Assembly (NCBI RefSeq): GCF_003205575.1
Contig: NZ_PYBW01000174.1
Coordinates: 1 to 34,116, forward strand
Direction: 5' to 3'
DNA length: 34,116 nucleotides
Source of the DNA: Streptomyces tateyamensis
Lineage (GTDB): Bacteria; Actinomycetota; Actinomycetes; Streptomycetales; Streptomycetaceae
In this document: in pieces, positions 1 to 9,186 of the stretch
Numbering within the stretch: the first letter of the stretch is position 1
Layout of the letters: each line of letters opens with the position of its first letter
Translations under genes and position numbers: made by a program
Notes under the pieces: generated by a model
Database searches by the model: none
What the model was told of the DNA's origin: nothing
The model's input: only the letters and a program-made list of their open reading frames with translations

Positions 1-50
1 ACCCCCGCCCGGGAAGTCTTCTGGGTGGGTGCGGCCGATAGTTTCATAGT

Positions 51-169
51 GTTTCGGTGGTCATAGCGTGAGGGAAACGCCCGGTTACATTCCGAACCCG
101 GAAGCTAAGCCTTACAGCGCCGATGGTACTGCAGGGGGGACCCTGTGGGAGAGTAGGACGCCGCCGAAC
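51..169 (+). rRNA. rrf: 5S ribosomal RNA
   Basis: This is the 5S rRNA of the large ribosomal subunit. The sequence starts GTTTCGGTGGTCATAGCG and ends in GCCGCCGAAC, so its two ends pair (TTCGGTGG with CCGCCGAA). Internal conserved blocks such as ACATTCCGAACCCGGAAGCT and GGGAGAGTAGGACG are typical of actinobacterial 5S. The length of about 119 bases fits. Bases 1-50 are probably the 23S-5S spacer, so the window opens at the distal end of an rRNA operon. No tRNA follows. The exact ends are uncertain by 1-2 bases. Confidence 0.97.
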
Positions 170-179
170 AATCTTTCAG

Positions 180-214
180 AAGAAGCCCCCAGCCTTTATG
201 GCTGGGGGCTTCTT
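180..214 (+). terminator. rRNA operon terminator
   Basis: A perfect 15-bp stem (180-194 paired with 200-214) closes a 5-base loop, TTTAT. It begins 11 bases after the 5S rRNA. The outer part of the stem ends in CTTCTT, giving a short T-rich tail. This is a strong intrinsic terminator for the rRNA operon. Confidence 0.93.
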
Positions 215-425
215 CGCGTTTCGGGGCCGGGTACGGGGAAGGCGACCCGGCCGGCGCAGATCGGGGCGCAGTCCGGGTGCTGGAAGCGCTGTCGCGCGGG
301 CTGGCATGGTTCGCTGTTGAGCGGTTCATAGGGCGCGACGGAGGACAAGCAGGCCTCCGCCAGGGTGGCTGACGGGCAGGCGTGGGAGAGGGTGGAGCGG
401 GGTGGGGGAGAGCAGCAGGGGAACG
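215..425. other. non-coding spacer between rRNA operon and MoxR operon
   Basis: No convincing gene lies here. Open frames across it on both strands are continuations of out-of-frame readings and match no family I recognise. The only structure seen is a small hairpin, CGGAGG (339-344) with CCTCCG (354-359). The stretch separates two converging transcription units. Confidence 0.6.
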
Positions 426-462
426 AGAGAGGGGCCCTGGGGAAGGTCCCGGGCCCCTCTCT
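426..462 (-). terminator. terminator of the MoxR/DUF58 operon
   Basis: A perfect 12-bp inverted repeat, AGAGAGGGGCCC (426-437) with GGGCCCCTCTCT (451-462), has a 13-base loop. It lies 29 bases beyond the stop codon of the minus-strand DUF58 gene. There is no long T-run, as is common for terminators in high-GC actinobacteria. It could also stop readthrough from the rRNA side. Confidence 0.8.
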
Positions 463-491
463 GCTCCTAGTGAGTTCGGTAGTGCGTCCTG

Positions 492-1802
492 CTACAGCTT
501 TCCGGCTGCCTTCAGGGCGAGGTAGCTGTCTGCCAGGGCCGGCGGGAGGGTGGTCGGGGACTCGTCCAGGACAGTGGCGCCGAGGCGGGTGAGGCGGGCG
601 GCGACCTGGCGGCGGTCGGCCTGGGTCTGTGCCGCGGCGGCAGCGCCGTAGACGGCCTGGACGGTGCCGCGGCCCGCAGCCAGCTCCGTCAGTCGCGGAT
701 CGGCGACCGAGGCGACGATCACCTGGTGGCGCTGGGTGAGCTGGGGCAGCAGCGGAAGCAGGCCGTCCTCGGCGGGACCGGCATCCAGGCCGGTGAGCAG
801 CACGATCAGCGAGCGGCGCGGGGCCAGGCGGAGCGTGGCGGCGGTGAGTGCGCGCAGGTCGGTCTCGACCAACGCGGGTTCCAGGGTTGCCATCGCGTTG
901 GTGAAGGCGGGCAGTACCTCGGTGGCCGAGCGGCCGAGTACCGTGCCGCGCTGGCGCAGGTCGTGGGCGAGCAGGTCGACCCGGTCGCCGGCCCGGGTGG
1001 CCAGCGCGGTGAGCAGCAGGGCGGCGTCCAGGGCGGCGTCCAGGCGTGGTGCGTCGCCGACCCGGCCGGCCGAGGTGCGGCCGGTGTCGAGCACGATCAG
1101 GATGTGCCGGTCCCGCTCGGGCCGCCAGGTGCGGATGGCGACGGTGTGCCGGCGGGCGCTGGCCCGCCAGTCGATCGAGCGCACGTCGTCGCCGGGCAGG
1201 TACTCGCGCAGGCTGTCGAACTCGGTGCCCTGGCCGCGGGTCAGCAGCGAGGTGCGGCCGTCCAGTTCGCGCAGCCGGGCGAGCCGGGAGGGCAGGTGCT
1301 TGCGGCTGGTGAACGGCGGCAGTGCGCGCAGTGTCCACGGGATCTGGTGCGAGCCCTGACGCCCGGCCAGGCCGAGCGGCCCCAGGGAACGGACCGTCAC
1401 CCGGTGCGCCCGGTGGTCGCCGCGACGGGTGGGCCGCAGCTGGGTGCTGAGCCGCCGCCGCTCGCCGGCCGGAATGGTGAGCCGGTGTCGGGAGGCCGTC
1501 AGATCGGTGCCCGGCTGGAACGCGGAGGGTGCCCAGGCGTCGCGCAGCTGCCCCCGCAGCGGGCGCCGGGAGAGGTTGCCGACGGTCAGATCGACGGTGG
1601 CCGGCTCGCCGAGCCGGACCGAGGTGTCGCCGTCCCGGGCCAGCACCAAGGTGCGGACCGGGGCGGCGAGCAGCAGGTCCGCCAGCACCCCGAGCAGTAC
1701 CGCCCCGGTGACCAGCCCGACGCCGGCCCAGGAGGGCAGCAGCAGCCCAACGAGCAGGCTGCCCAGGGCGGCGAGCAGGGCGGTTCGGCCGGTCAGGGCC
1801 AC
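492..1802 (-). CDS. DUF58 domain-containing membrane protein
   Basis: This 436-residue protein belongs to the DUF58 family, usually encoded beside a MoxR ATPase. Two hydrophobic segments at about residues 8-24 and 28-47 should anchor it in the membrane. A beta-rich region follows (about 55-160). The DUF58 hallmark, EYLPGDDVRSIDWRASAR, is at 200-217. Just after it, ILIVLDTGRTS (234-244) resembles the start of a von Willebrand A-like fold, but the metal-site pattern DxSxS is degenerate (D239-T-G-R-T). It is the last gene of the operon, 53 bases after moxR. In other bacteria MoxR-DUF58 pairs are linked to assembly or maturation of envelope complexes; the client here is unknown. Confidence 0.92.
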   Translation of the reverse strand: MALTGRTALLAALGSLLVGLLLPSWAGVGLVTGAVLLGVLADLLLAAPVRTLVLARDGDTSVRLGEPATVDLTVGNLSRRPLRGQLRDAWAPSAFQPGTDLTASRHRLTIPAGERRRLSTQLRPTRRGDHRAHRVTVRSLGPLGLAGRQGSHQIPWTLRALPPFTSRKHLPSRLARLRELDGRTSLLTRGQGTEFDSLREYLPGDDVRSIDWRASARRHTVAIRTWRPERDRHILIVLDTGRTSAGRVGDAPRLDAALDAALLLTALATRAGDRVDLLAHDLRQRGTVLGRSATEVLPAFTNAMATLEPALVETDLRALTAATLRLAPRRSLIVLLTGLDAGPAEDGLLPLLPQLTQRHQVIVASVADPRLTELAAGRGTVQAVYGAAAAAQTQADRRQVAARLTRLGATVLDESPTTLPPALADSYLALKAAGKL

Positions 1803-1855
1803 GGCGGACTCCTAGCGTGTGGGGCTGACTGACTGGCTGGCGGGGCGGACCCGGC

Positions 1856-2829
<974 letters not shown>

Positions 2830-2833
<4 letters not shown>

Positions 2834-4089
2834 GGCTGTCGTACCTGCCTTTCGAGGGCATCGAGTTCGTCGGCGAGCCGCAGCAGTGCGGCGTCGTCCA
2901 GGGGCGGGGGGCCGTAGAGCAGACCGCCGAGCTCGCCGGCCGGCCGGTCGGGCAGCCGGTCGCCGAGGGCGGCGAGCAGGGCGTCGGCGTCCACCTGACC
3001 GCCCGTCACGGAGACTCCGAGGACGGGGGCCAGCCGGTGCCGGACGGCCTGGCGCAGGGCTTCGGCTGCTCGGCCGCGGGCCTTGGCCAGCTGGTAGAGC
3101 CGGGCCCGGCCTTCGGTGGTCTCGGTGGCCCGGACCACCACGGGCAGCTGCTCGCTGACCAGCGGTCCCAGGCGGCGGGCCCGCCACAGGGCGGCCAGCC
3201 CGACGGCGACGGCCAGTTGCAGGGTGGCCCAGGACCAGCCGCCGGGGATCAGCTCGGTGATGCTCCGGTCGCCGCCGGCGCCCGCCGAGCCGTAGTCCGG
3301 CAGGTACCAGACCAGGCGGTGCTGGGAGCCGAGCAGGCCCAGGGCGAGCGAGGCGTTGCCCTGGTGGGCCAGGTACTCGTTGGTGAGGAAGCGCCCGGAG
3401 CCGAGCACGATCACCTCGGCGCCGCCCAGTCCGGTGGCCCGCACCAGGGTCGGGTGGCCCAGCCGCGGGTAGCAGGCGGTGCTGCCGGAGCCGGCCTGGT
3501 AGAGCCGGCCGCCGGCTTCGGCGGTGCCGGCCACCTCGGCCTCGCCGAGAGTGCAGTCGGGGGCGGTGGCGTCCGAGGTGATCCCGGCCGCGCCGGGGCC
3601 GGCGTACGGCTGGATGTTCGGGGCGAGCAGCTCCAGGGCGGTGCTGTCGGGGGAGAGCAGGACCAGGCGGCGGTGGCCGGCGGCGCCGAGGGCGCGCAAC
3701 TGGTAGGTGGTCAGTAGCTCGGGCAGCGGGACCAGCACGGTGTCGTCCTGGGGGGCGTCGGCCAGTTCGTCCGCGTTCGTGGTGGTGGTCACGGTGACGC
3801 CGTGCCGGTGCAGCAGCTCGGATATCGCCTTGGTGCCGTCCGGGTCGGGCGAGCGCGGGTCGAGCGCCGGGTAGCTGGTGCTGTCACCCAGGCCGGCCAG
3901 CAGCAGGCCGGCGAGCAGCAGGACCAGGCCGGCGGCGAGGAACCAGCGCGAGCGGCGCCATAGCTGACGCAGCGTCGGGTCGAGGCTGGTGTCCGGCTCG
4001 GGCCGGCCCGGGGGCCGGGTGCCGCGGTCGACAGCCGTGGCAGCGGTGGTGTCGGTGGTGCCGGTCTCGGGAGTGGTGCTCAGGCTCAC
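2830..4089 (-). CDS. DUF4350 domain-containing membrane protein
   Basis: This 419-residue protein starts at a GTG (4089) overlapping the preceding stop as GTGA. A Thr/Pro-rich cytoplasmic segment (1-45) leads to a transmembrane helix at about 49-68. The DUF4350 region (about 73-250) follows and includes SPDPDGTKAISELLHRHGV, the family's usual opening. A second hydrophobic segment lies near residues 275-295 (LQLAVAVGLAALW), then a C-terminal tail of roughly 120 residues. This family recurs between DUF4129 and MoxR genes in actinobacterial operons. The extracytoplasmic domain may be GATase-like, but I see no catalytic triad that I trust. Function unknown. Confidence 0.9.
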
Positions 4090-4757
4090 GCGGTGCCCGC
4101 CGGGGTCAGGGTGGGTCGGGTCTGGCGCAGCCGCCGGTCGAGGTCGGCGAGCTGCTGGTAGGCGGCCTGGTCGGCGGTGCGGCCGCCGTAGGCGATGTCG
4201 TCGAAGACGCGGGCGGCGGTGCGCAGTTCCCGGGCGTGCTCGGGGAGCCTGCGGCCGGCCTCGATCGCGGCCTCGTCGGCGGTGCGGCCGGGGCGCGGGT
4301 CGAGCAGCGTGCGCTCCTCCAGGTCGCGGACCAGGGCACGCAGTTGCTCGCGGACCGCGTCCGCCCACTCGCCGGCGGCGGCGTGCCGCTCGGCTGCGGC
4401 GCGGTGCTCGGCGGCGGTGCGCGGGCCGCCCTGGCCGGTGAAGAGCGCGGCGTCGCGGGCGGCGGTGCGCCGCGGCCGGCCCAGGCGCCACCAGAGCAGG
4501 CCTGCGATCGCCGCGAAGAGCACCAGGAAGACCACCAGGCCGGTGGTGCCGCTGTGCCCGGGACCGCCGAGCCGGTCCAGCAGCGAGGTGAAGCGCTCCC
4601 AGAGCCAGTTGATCGCGCGCTGGACCGGCGTCGGATCGTGGCGGTGGTACTCGGCCTTCTGCAGCTCTTCGCGCGCGGCGTCGCGGGCGGCGTCGCGCGG
4701 CACGGTCACCGGCACGCCGTCACCGGCGATCCGGACCAGCTCCCCCCAGGTCGGCAT
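4086..4757 (-). CDS. DUF4129 domain-containing membrane protein
   Basis: This 223-residue protein has one clear membrane helix (about 73-92, TTGLVVFLVLFAAIAGLLWW). The C-terminal half is a DUF4129 domain: a charged helical region containing AAGEWADAVREQLRALVRDL and then a stretch ending ADLDRRLRQTRP. It begins at ATG 4757, 4 bases after the upstream gene, and its stop overlaps the GTG of the DUF4350 gene. It is predicted to be a membrane subunit working with the downstream DUF4350, MoxR and DUF58 proteins, inferred from operon structure. No enzymatic motif is visible. Confidence 0.9.
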   Translation of the reverse strand: MPTWGELVRIAGDGVPVTVPRDAARDAAREELQKAEYHRHDPTPVQRAINWLWERFTSLLDRLGGPGHSGTTGLVVFLVLFAAIAGLLWWRLGRPRRTAARDAALFTGQGGPRTAAEHRAAAERHAAAGEWADAVREQLRALVRDLEERTLLDPRPGRTADEAAIEAGRRLPEHARELRTAARVFDDIAYGGRTADQAAYQQLADLDRRLRQTRPTLTPAGTA

Positions 4758-4761
4758 CGGG

Positions 4762-6141
4762 TCAGGCCACCCCGTGCGGGCCGGAGTACGGCGGGTACTG
4801 GGTCGGCGGGTACTGCGGCGGCTGCTGGTCGGCCCAGCCGGTGCCGCCGTACTCGGGCAGTCCGGCCGCGCGGGCCAGCTCCAGGTCCAGCGCCTCGCGG
4901 CGGATCCGCTGGTCGACGTAGAGCAGCACCGCGATGCCGGACTTGAACGGGGTGGTCAGGGTGGCGGCGAGCACGCCGCCGATCGCGACGATCACCAGGG
5001 AGACGAGCGAGGGCGGGTTGTTCGGGTCCGGCACCAGGCCGGCGAACGGGCCGCCGGCCGTGCCGCCGCTGCCGGAGAGCAGCCGGAACGGCAGGGCGAT
5101 GGCACCGGACAGGAGGCTGGTGAGCAGCACCGCGACGACGTTGATGCCGAACAGGCGCCACCAGGAGCCCCGGACCAGCCGGCGCGAGCGGCGCATCGCC
5201 TCGAAGACCCCCTGGCGCTCCAGCATCAGGGCCGGGGCGGCCAGGCTGAGCCGGATGTACATCCAGATGCCCAGCACGATGGCGGCCAGCGCCCCGAAGA
5301 CGATCAGCAGTGCGGCCAGCGCCCCGTTGCCGCTGTCCGAGCCGGTGTCGGTGAGGGCGGTCCCGAGCAGGACGGTGGGCACCAGGACGACGGCCATCAG
5401 GCCGCCGGTGATCAGGGTGACCATCAGGCTCAGGCCGACCAGCCGCCAGAGCTGGCCGCGGGCGGCCTGCCAGGCGGTTCCGACGGAGACCGGCTCGCCG
5501 ATGATCGCCCGGCTCACCACGATCGTGAGCAGCGCGGTGACGATCAGGCCCGCGACCAGGCTGACCAGCAGGCCGGCCAGGCCGCCGACCAGGGCAGCGA
5601 TGTTGTTGGAGCCGTTCAGCTGCGCCCAGTTCAGGGCGGTGGCGGCGGTCTGGCTGATCACCGCGACGACCAGCGAGAGCGGCAGCACGGTGCGCCAGTG
5701 CTTGCGCGCGGTGGAGATCGAGCCGTCCAGGATCTCGCCGACGCCCAGCGGGCGCAGCGGGATCACGCCGGGCTTGGGGCTGGTCGGGCGCACGCCCCAC
5801 TGGGGCTGGCCCCACTGCGGCTGCTGGCCGCCCCACTGGGGCTGCGACTGCCCCCACTGCGGCTGCTGGCCCCAGCCGGGCTGCTGCGGCTGCCCCCACC
5901 CGGGGGGCGGGTTCCAGCCACCGGGCCGCTGCGGCGGCACCGGGGCGCCACCGTAGCCGCCGGGGGTGCCGTACGCGCCCTGGTAGGGCGGCGCGGCCGG
6001 CGGTGCCACCGGGGAGGCCGGCGGTGCGGCAGGGCTGTCCGACGGTCGGTCCGTCCCCGCGGGCGTGTCGGCCGGCGGCCGGACGTCTTCGGGTTCGGGC
6101 CCGGACGAGCTGGGGGAGACCCAGCCCGGAGTGTCGGTCAT
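4762..6141 (-). CDS. polytopic membrane protein with Gln/Trp/Gly-rich N-terminal region (GPDPase membrane-domain-like)
   Basis: This is the first gene of the MoxR operon, 459 residues. ATG 6141 is supported by a strong GAGGAG site 6 bases upstream. Residues 1-120 are low-complexity: Pro/Ala-rich, then repeats of the PQWGQ type (about 80-116). The sequence LRPLGVGEILDGSI (129-142) opens the membrane part, which has about six hydrophobic segments and resembles the membrane domain of glycerophosphoryl diester phosphodiesterases. No catalytic phosphodiesterase domain is present, so enzyme activity should not be assumed. The tail is again Pro/Gln/Tyr-rich. The pattern suggests a membrane scaffold whose disordered cytoplasmic arm binds partners (inference). 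Confidence 0.85.
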   Translation of the reverse strand: MTDTPGWVSPSSSGPEPEDVRPPADTPAGTDRPSDSPAAPPASPVAPPAAPPYQGAYGTPGGYGGAPVPPQRPGGWNPPPGWGQPQQPGWGQQPQWGQSQPQWGGQQPQWGQPQWGVRPTSPKPGVIPLRPLGVGEILDGSISTARKHWRTVLPLSLVVAVISQTAATALNWAQLNGSNNIAALVGGLAGLLVSLVAGLIVTALLTIVVSRAIIGEPVSVGTAWQAARGQLWRLVGLSLMVTLITGGLMAVVLVPTVLLGTALTDTGSDSGNGALAALLIVFGALAAIVLGIWMYIRLSLAAPALMLERQGVFEAMRRSRRLVRGSWWRLFGINVVAVLLTSLLSGAIALPFRLLSGSGGTAGGPFAGLVPDPNNPPSLVSLVIVAIGGVLAATLTTPFKSGIAVLLYVDQRIRREALDLELARAAGLPEYGGTGWADQQPPQYPPTQYPPYSGPHGVA

Positions 6142-6352
6142 CACTGCTCCTCGGCGCGGGGTGGCAACCCCGGATTTCGGTGGTGGGGCGCATGCGTGCC
6201 GCCCCATCGTGCCATGGTGTCGGCAGGCGCCCCAGGGGCGCCGGGTTGCTGATCGACAACGGAGTCGAGCGGGACCGGAAAGCATGGAGTTTGGGTGGAT
6301 ATGCGCACTGGCACCGGCAGTTCGCCGGTCGGATTGGCACGGGTGTGCGGCA

Positions 6353-6370
6353 GGTCACAATCCGGTAATG
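6353..6370 (+). promoter_or_regulatory. candidate MtrA-type direct repeat upstream of mtrA
   Basis: Two similar half-sites, GGTCACA (6353-6359) and GGTAATG (6364-6370), are 11 bases apart start to start. That is one helical turn and the usual geometry for OmpR-family regulators. The first matches the GTCACA core described for mycobacterial MtrA sites. The repeat lies 14 bases before the mtrA start, so it could mediate autoregulation. The match is short and chance is not excluded. Confidence 0.35.
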
Positions 6371-6383
6371 AGAGGATGGGCTC

Positions 6384-7061
6384 ATGAAAGGTCGCGTCCT
6401 CGTCGTAGATGACGACACCGCACTGGCCGAGATGCTCGGCATCGTGTTGCGTGGTGAGGGTTTTGAGCCGTTTTTCGTCGCTGATGGGGACAAGGCACTG
6501 GCCGCGTTCCGGGAGACCAAGCCGGACCTGGTGCTGCTGGACCTGATGCTGCCCGGACGGGACGGCATCGACGTCTGTCGGCAGATCAGGTCCGAGTCCG
6601 GTGTGCCGATCGTCATGCTGACCGCGAAGACCGACACGGTCGACATCGTGGTCGGCCTGGAGTCCGGCGCCGACGACTACGTGGTCAAGCCGTTCAAGCC
6701 CAAGGAACTGGTGGCCCGGATCCGGGCCCGGCTGCGCCGGGCCGAGGAGCCCACCCCCGAGCAGCTGACCATCGGCGATCTGGTGATCGACGTGGCCGGC
6801 CACTCGGTCAAGCGGGACGGGCGGGGCATCCCGCTGACCCCGCTGGAGTTCGACCTGCTGGTCGCGCTGGCCCGCAAGCCCTGGCAGGTGTTCACCCGCG
6901 AGGTGCTGCTGGAGCAGGTCTGGGGCTACCGCCACGCGGCCGACACCCGGCTGGTCAACGTGCACGTGCAGCGACTGCGCTCCAAGATCGAGAAGGATCC
7001 GGAGCGTCCGGAGATCGTGGTGACGGTCCGCGGGGTCGGCTACAAGGCCGGACCCAGCTGA
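6384..7061 (+). CDS. mtrA: DNA-binding response regulator MtrA
   Basis: This 225-residue OmpR/PhoB-family response regulator is the partner of sensor MtrB. The receiver domain (about 1-115) has the acidic pocket D9-D10-D11, phospho-acceptor D53 in LLDLMLPGRDG, and K102 in VVKPFKPKEL. The winged-helix DNA-binding domain occupies about 130-225, with TPLEFDLLVALARKPWQVF and the terminal hairpin VRGVGYKAGPS. The ATG at 6384 has an AGAGGA site 8 bases ahead. The gene is followed after 1 base by mtrB. In Streptomyces and mycobacteria MtrA controls cell-cycle, envelope and developmental genes. It is divergent from the MoxR operon, which may also be a target (inference). Confidence 0.97.
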   Translation: MKGRVLVVDDDTALAEMLGIVLRGEGFEPFFVADGDKALAAFRETKPDLVLLDLMLPGRDGIDVCRQIRSESGVPIVMLTAKTDTVDIVVGLESGADDYVVKPFKPKELVARIRARLRRAEEPTPEQLTIGDLVIDVAGHSVKRDGRGIPLTPLEFDLLVALARKPWQVFTREVLLEQVWGYRHAADTRLVNVHVQRLRSKIEKDPERPEIVVTVRGVGYKAGPS

Positions 7062-7062
7062 C

Positions 7063-9186
7063 GTGTCGCACCAGGTCCAGCCCTCCTCGGCCGAGATCCA
7101 GGCCGAGGAGGTGATCGTCCCAGGCGCCGGTCCGCGGCGTGCGGCGGGTTCGTCGCACGGTTGGCTCGGCCGGCGTCTGCTGCGCCCGTTCCACCGGCTC
7201 AGCGCGCTGTACCGGCGCTCGATCCAGGTGCGGGTGGTCGCCGCCACCCTGGTCCTCTCGGTGGCGCTGGTCGCCGTGCTGGGCGTCGTGGTGATGGCCC
7301 AGGTCCGCCAGGGCCTGCTGGAGAGCAAGAAGCGCGCCGCGCTCAGCCAGGCCTCCGGCGGCTTCACCACCGCCCAGAAGCAGAGCGACACGCTGCGCGA
7401 CCTGGGCGCGAAGGTGGGCAGCAGCACCAGCGGCAGCGCCGGCGCCGACCCCAGCAGCAGCGAGACCAGCACCTGGCTGACCGACCAGGTGGCCAACCTG
7501 GCCAGCGGCGGCCAGGGCGTCTACCTGGTGATCGGCACCGTGCCCGCCACCGACCAGAGCGCGGTGGCCACCAGCATCCAGCCGCAGACCGCGCGCGCCT
7601 CCGAGGGCGTGGCGCTCACCAGCATCTCGCCGGAACTGCGCCGGGACGTGGCGGCCGACCCGAACTCGATCCACCAGCAGACCACCACGATCAACCGGAC
7701 CGCCGCGAACGGCGAGGAGATCTCCGAGCCGGGCCTGGTGATCGGCAAGCAGCTGACCGGTCCGGACGGCAAGACCTCCTACCAGCTCTACTTCGCCTTC
7801 TCCTTCGTCCAGGAGGACCAGACCCTGGCCCTGGTCACCACCACGGTGGCCACCGCCGGCGTCTTCATCGTGGTGCTGCTGGCCTGCATCGCCTGGCTGG
7901 TGGTGCGTCAGGTGGTCACCCCGGTGCGGATGGCCGCCGGGATCGCCGAGCGGCTGGCCGACGGGCACCTGGAAGAGCGGATGAAGGTCACCGGCACCGA
8001 CGACATCGCCCGCCTCGGCGAGTCGTTCAACCGGATGGCCGGCGCGCTGCAGGCGCAGATCCACCAGCTCGAGGAGCTCTCCCGGGTGCAGCGCCGCTTC
8101 GTCTCGGACGTCTCGCACGAGCTGCGCACCCCGCTGACCACGGTGCGGATGGCCGCCGACCTGATCTACGACTCGCGCGAGGACCTGGACCCGATGGCGG
8201 CCCGCTCGGCCGAGCTGCTGCAGGGTCAGCTGGACCGGTTCGAGTCGCTGCTGGCCGACCTGCTGGAGATCAGCCGGTTCGACGCGGGCGCGGCCGTCCT
8301 TGACGCCGAGCCGGTGGACCTGCGCGAGATCGTGCACCGGGTGGTCGAGGCGGCCGACCCGCTGGCCCGGCTCAAGGGCAGCGCGGTGGTGCTGCGCGGG
8401 GCCGAGAACCCGGTGGTGGCCGAGGTCGACTCGCGCCGGATCGAGCGGATCCTGCGCAACCTGGTGGTCAACGCGCTGGAGCACGGCGAGGGCCGGGACG
8501 TGGTGATCCGGCTCGGTTCGGCCGAGGGCGCGGTGGCGGTCGGCGTGCGCGACTACGGCATCGGGCTCAAGCCGGGCGAGGCCTCCCGGGTGTTCCACCG
8601 GTTCTGGCGGGCCGACCCGTCCCGGGTGCGGACCACCGGCGGCACCGGCCTCGGCCTGTCGATCGCGGTCGAGGACGCGCACCTGCACGGCGGCTGGCTG
8701 CAGGCCTGGGGCGAGCCGGGCGGCGGTTCGCACTTCCGGCTCACCCTGCCGCGCACCCGCGGCGGCGAGATAGGCCGGGCACCGTTCCGGCTGGAGCCGG
8801 AGGACTCGCGGCACAACCGCGGCCTGCGGGCCCAGGGCACCCCGTACCGGCGGGCGCTGCCGACCGGCGCGACCGCGCTGACCGCCAGCGGCGAGGCGAG
8901 CGTGATCCCGGAGACGCCGGGCGGCGCGGGCGCCGGGCTCGGCCCGGGGCTGGGCGGCGTGCTCAGCATCGGCGGGGCGCTGGGCCGTTCGCAGCCCAAG
9001 CCGGCCGTGGTCGCGGACCCCTCGGACGTGCGGGCGGCCGGCGCCGGGTACGGTGCGACCGGAGCCCAGGTGGTGGTGGACCGTCACCTGCTGCCGCAGC
9101 AGCCGGAGGCGGAGCAGGCCGTGGGCGGCGGACCGGACGGCGAGGGCACGAGCACGGAGGGGTCGCCGGGTGGGCACTACCAGTAG
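7063..9186 (+). CDS. mtrB: sensor histidine kinase MtrB
   Basis: This 707-residue membrane sensor kinase phosphorylates MtrA. TM1 is at about 57-81 and TM2 at about 257-281, enclosing an extracytoplasmic sensor of some 175 residues. HAMP follows (about 282-335). The dimerisation domain has the phospho-accepting H352 in SDVSHELRTPL. The ATPase domain shows the N box (N470 in LVVNALEHG), the G1 box DYGIG (497-501) and the G2 box GGTGLGLS (526-533). Beyond about residue 570 there is a 135-residue Gly/Ala/Pro-rich tail without recognisable domain, so the protein is longer than a minimal MtrB. The GTG start lies 1 base after mtrA, and the 3' end overlaps lpqB by 17 bases. Confidence 0.96.
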   Translation: MSHQVQPSSAEIQAEEVIVPGAGPRRAAGSSHGWLGRRLLRPFHRLSALYRRSIQVRVVAATLVLSVALVAVLGVVVMAQVRQGLLESKKRAALSQASGGFTTAQKQSDTLRDLGAKVGSSTSGSAGADPSSSETSTWLTDQVANLASGGQGVYLVIGTVPATDQSAVATSIQPQTARASEGVALTSISPELRRDVAADPNSIHQQTTTINRTAANGEEISEPGLVIGKQLTGPDGKTSYQLYFAFSFVQEDQTLALVTTTVATAGVFIVVLLACIAWLVVRQVVTPVRMAAGIAERLADGHLEERMKVTGTDDIARLGESFNRMAGALQAQIHQLEELSRVQRRFVSDVSHELRTPLTTVRMAADLIYDSREDLDPMAARSAELLQGQLDRFESLLADLLEISRFDAGAAVLDAEPVDLREIVHRVVEAADPLARLKGSAVVLRGAENPVVAEVDSRRIERILRNLVVNALEHGEGRDVVIRLGSAEGAVAVGVRDYGIGLKPGEASRVFHRFWRADPSRVRTTGGTGLGLSIAVEDAHLHGGWLQAWGEPGGGSHFRLTLPRTRGGEIGRAPFRLEPEDSRHNRGLRAQGTPYRRALPTGATALTASGEASVIPETPGGAGAGLGPGLGGVLSIGGALGRSQPKPAVVADPSDVRAAGAGYGATGAQVVVDRHLLPQQPEAEQAVGGGPDGEGTSTEGSPGGHYQ

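Noticed and set aside
68..331. Short open frames across the 5S rRNA
   Set aside because: They lie on the rRNA and its terminator and have no ribosome site or family match.
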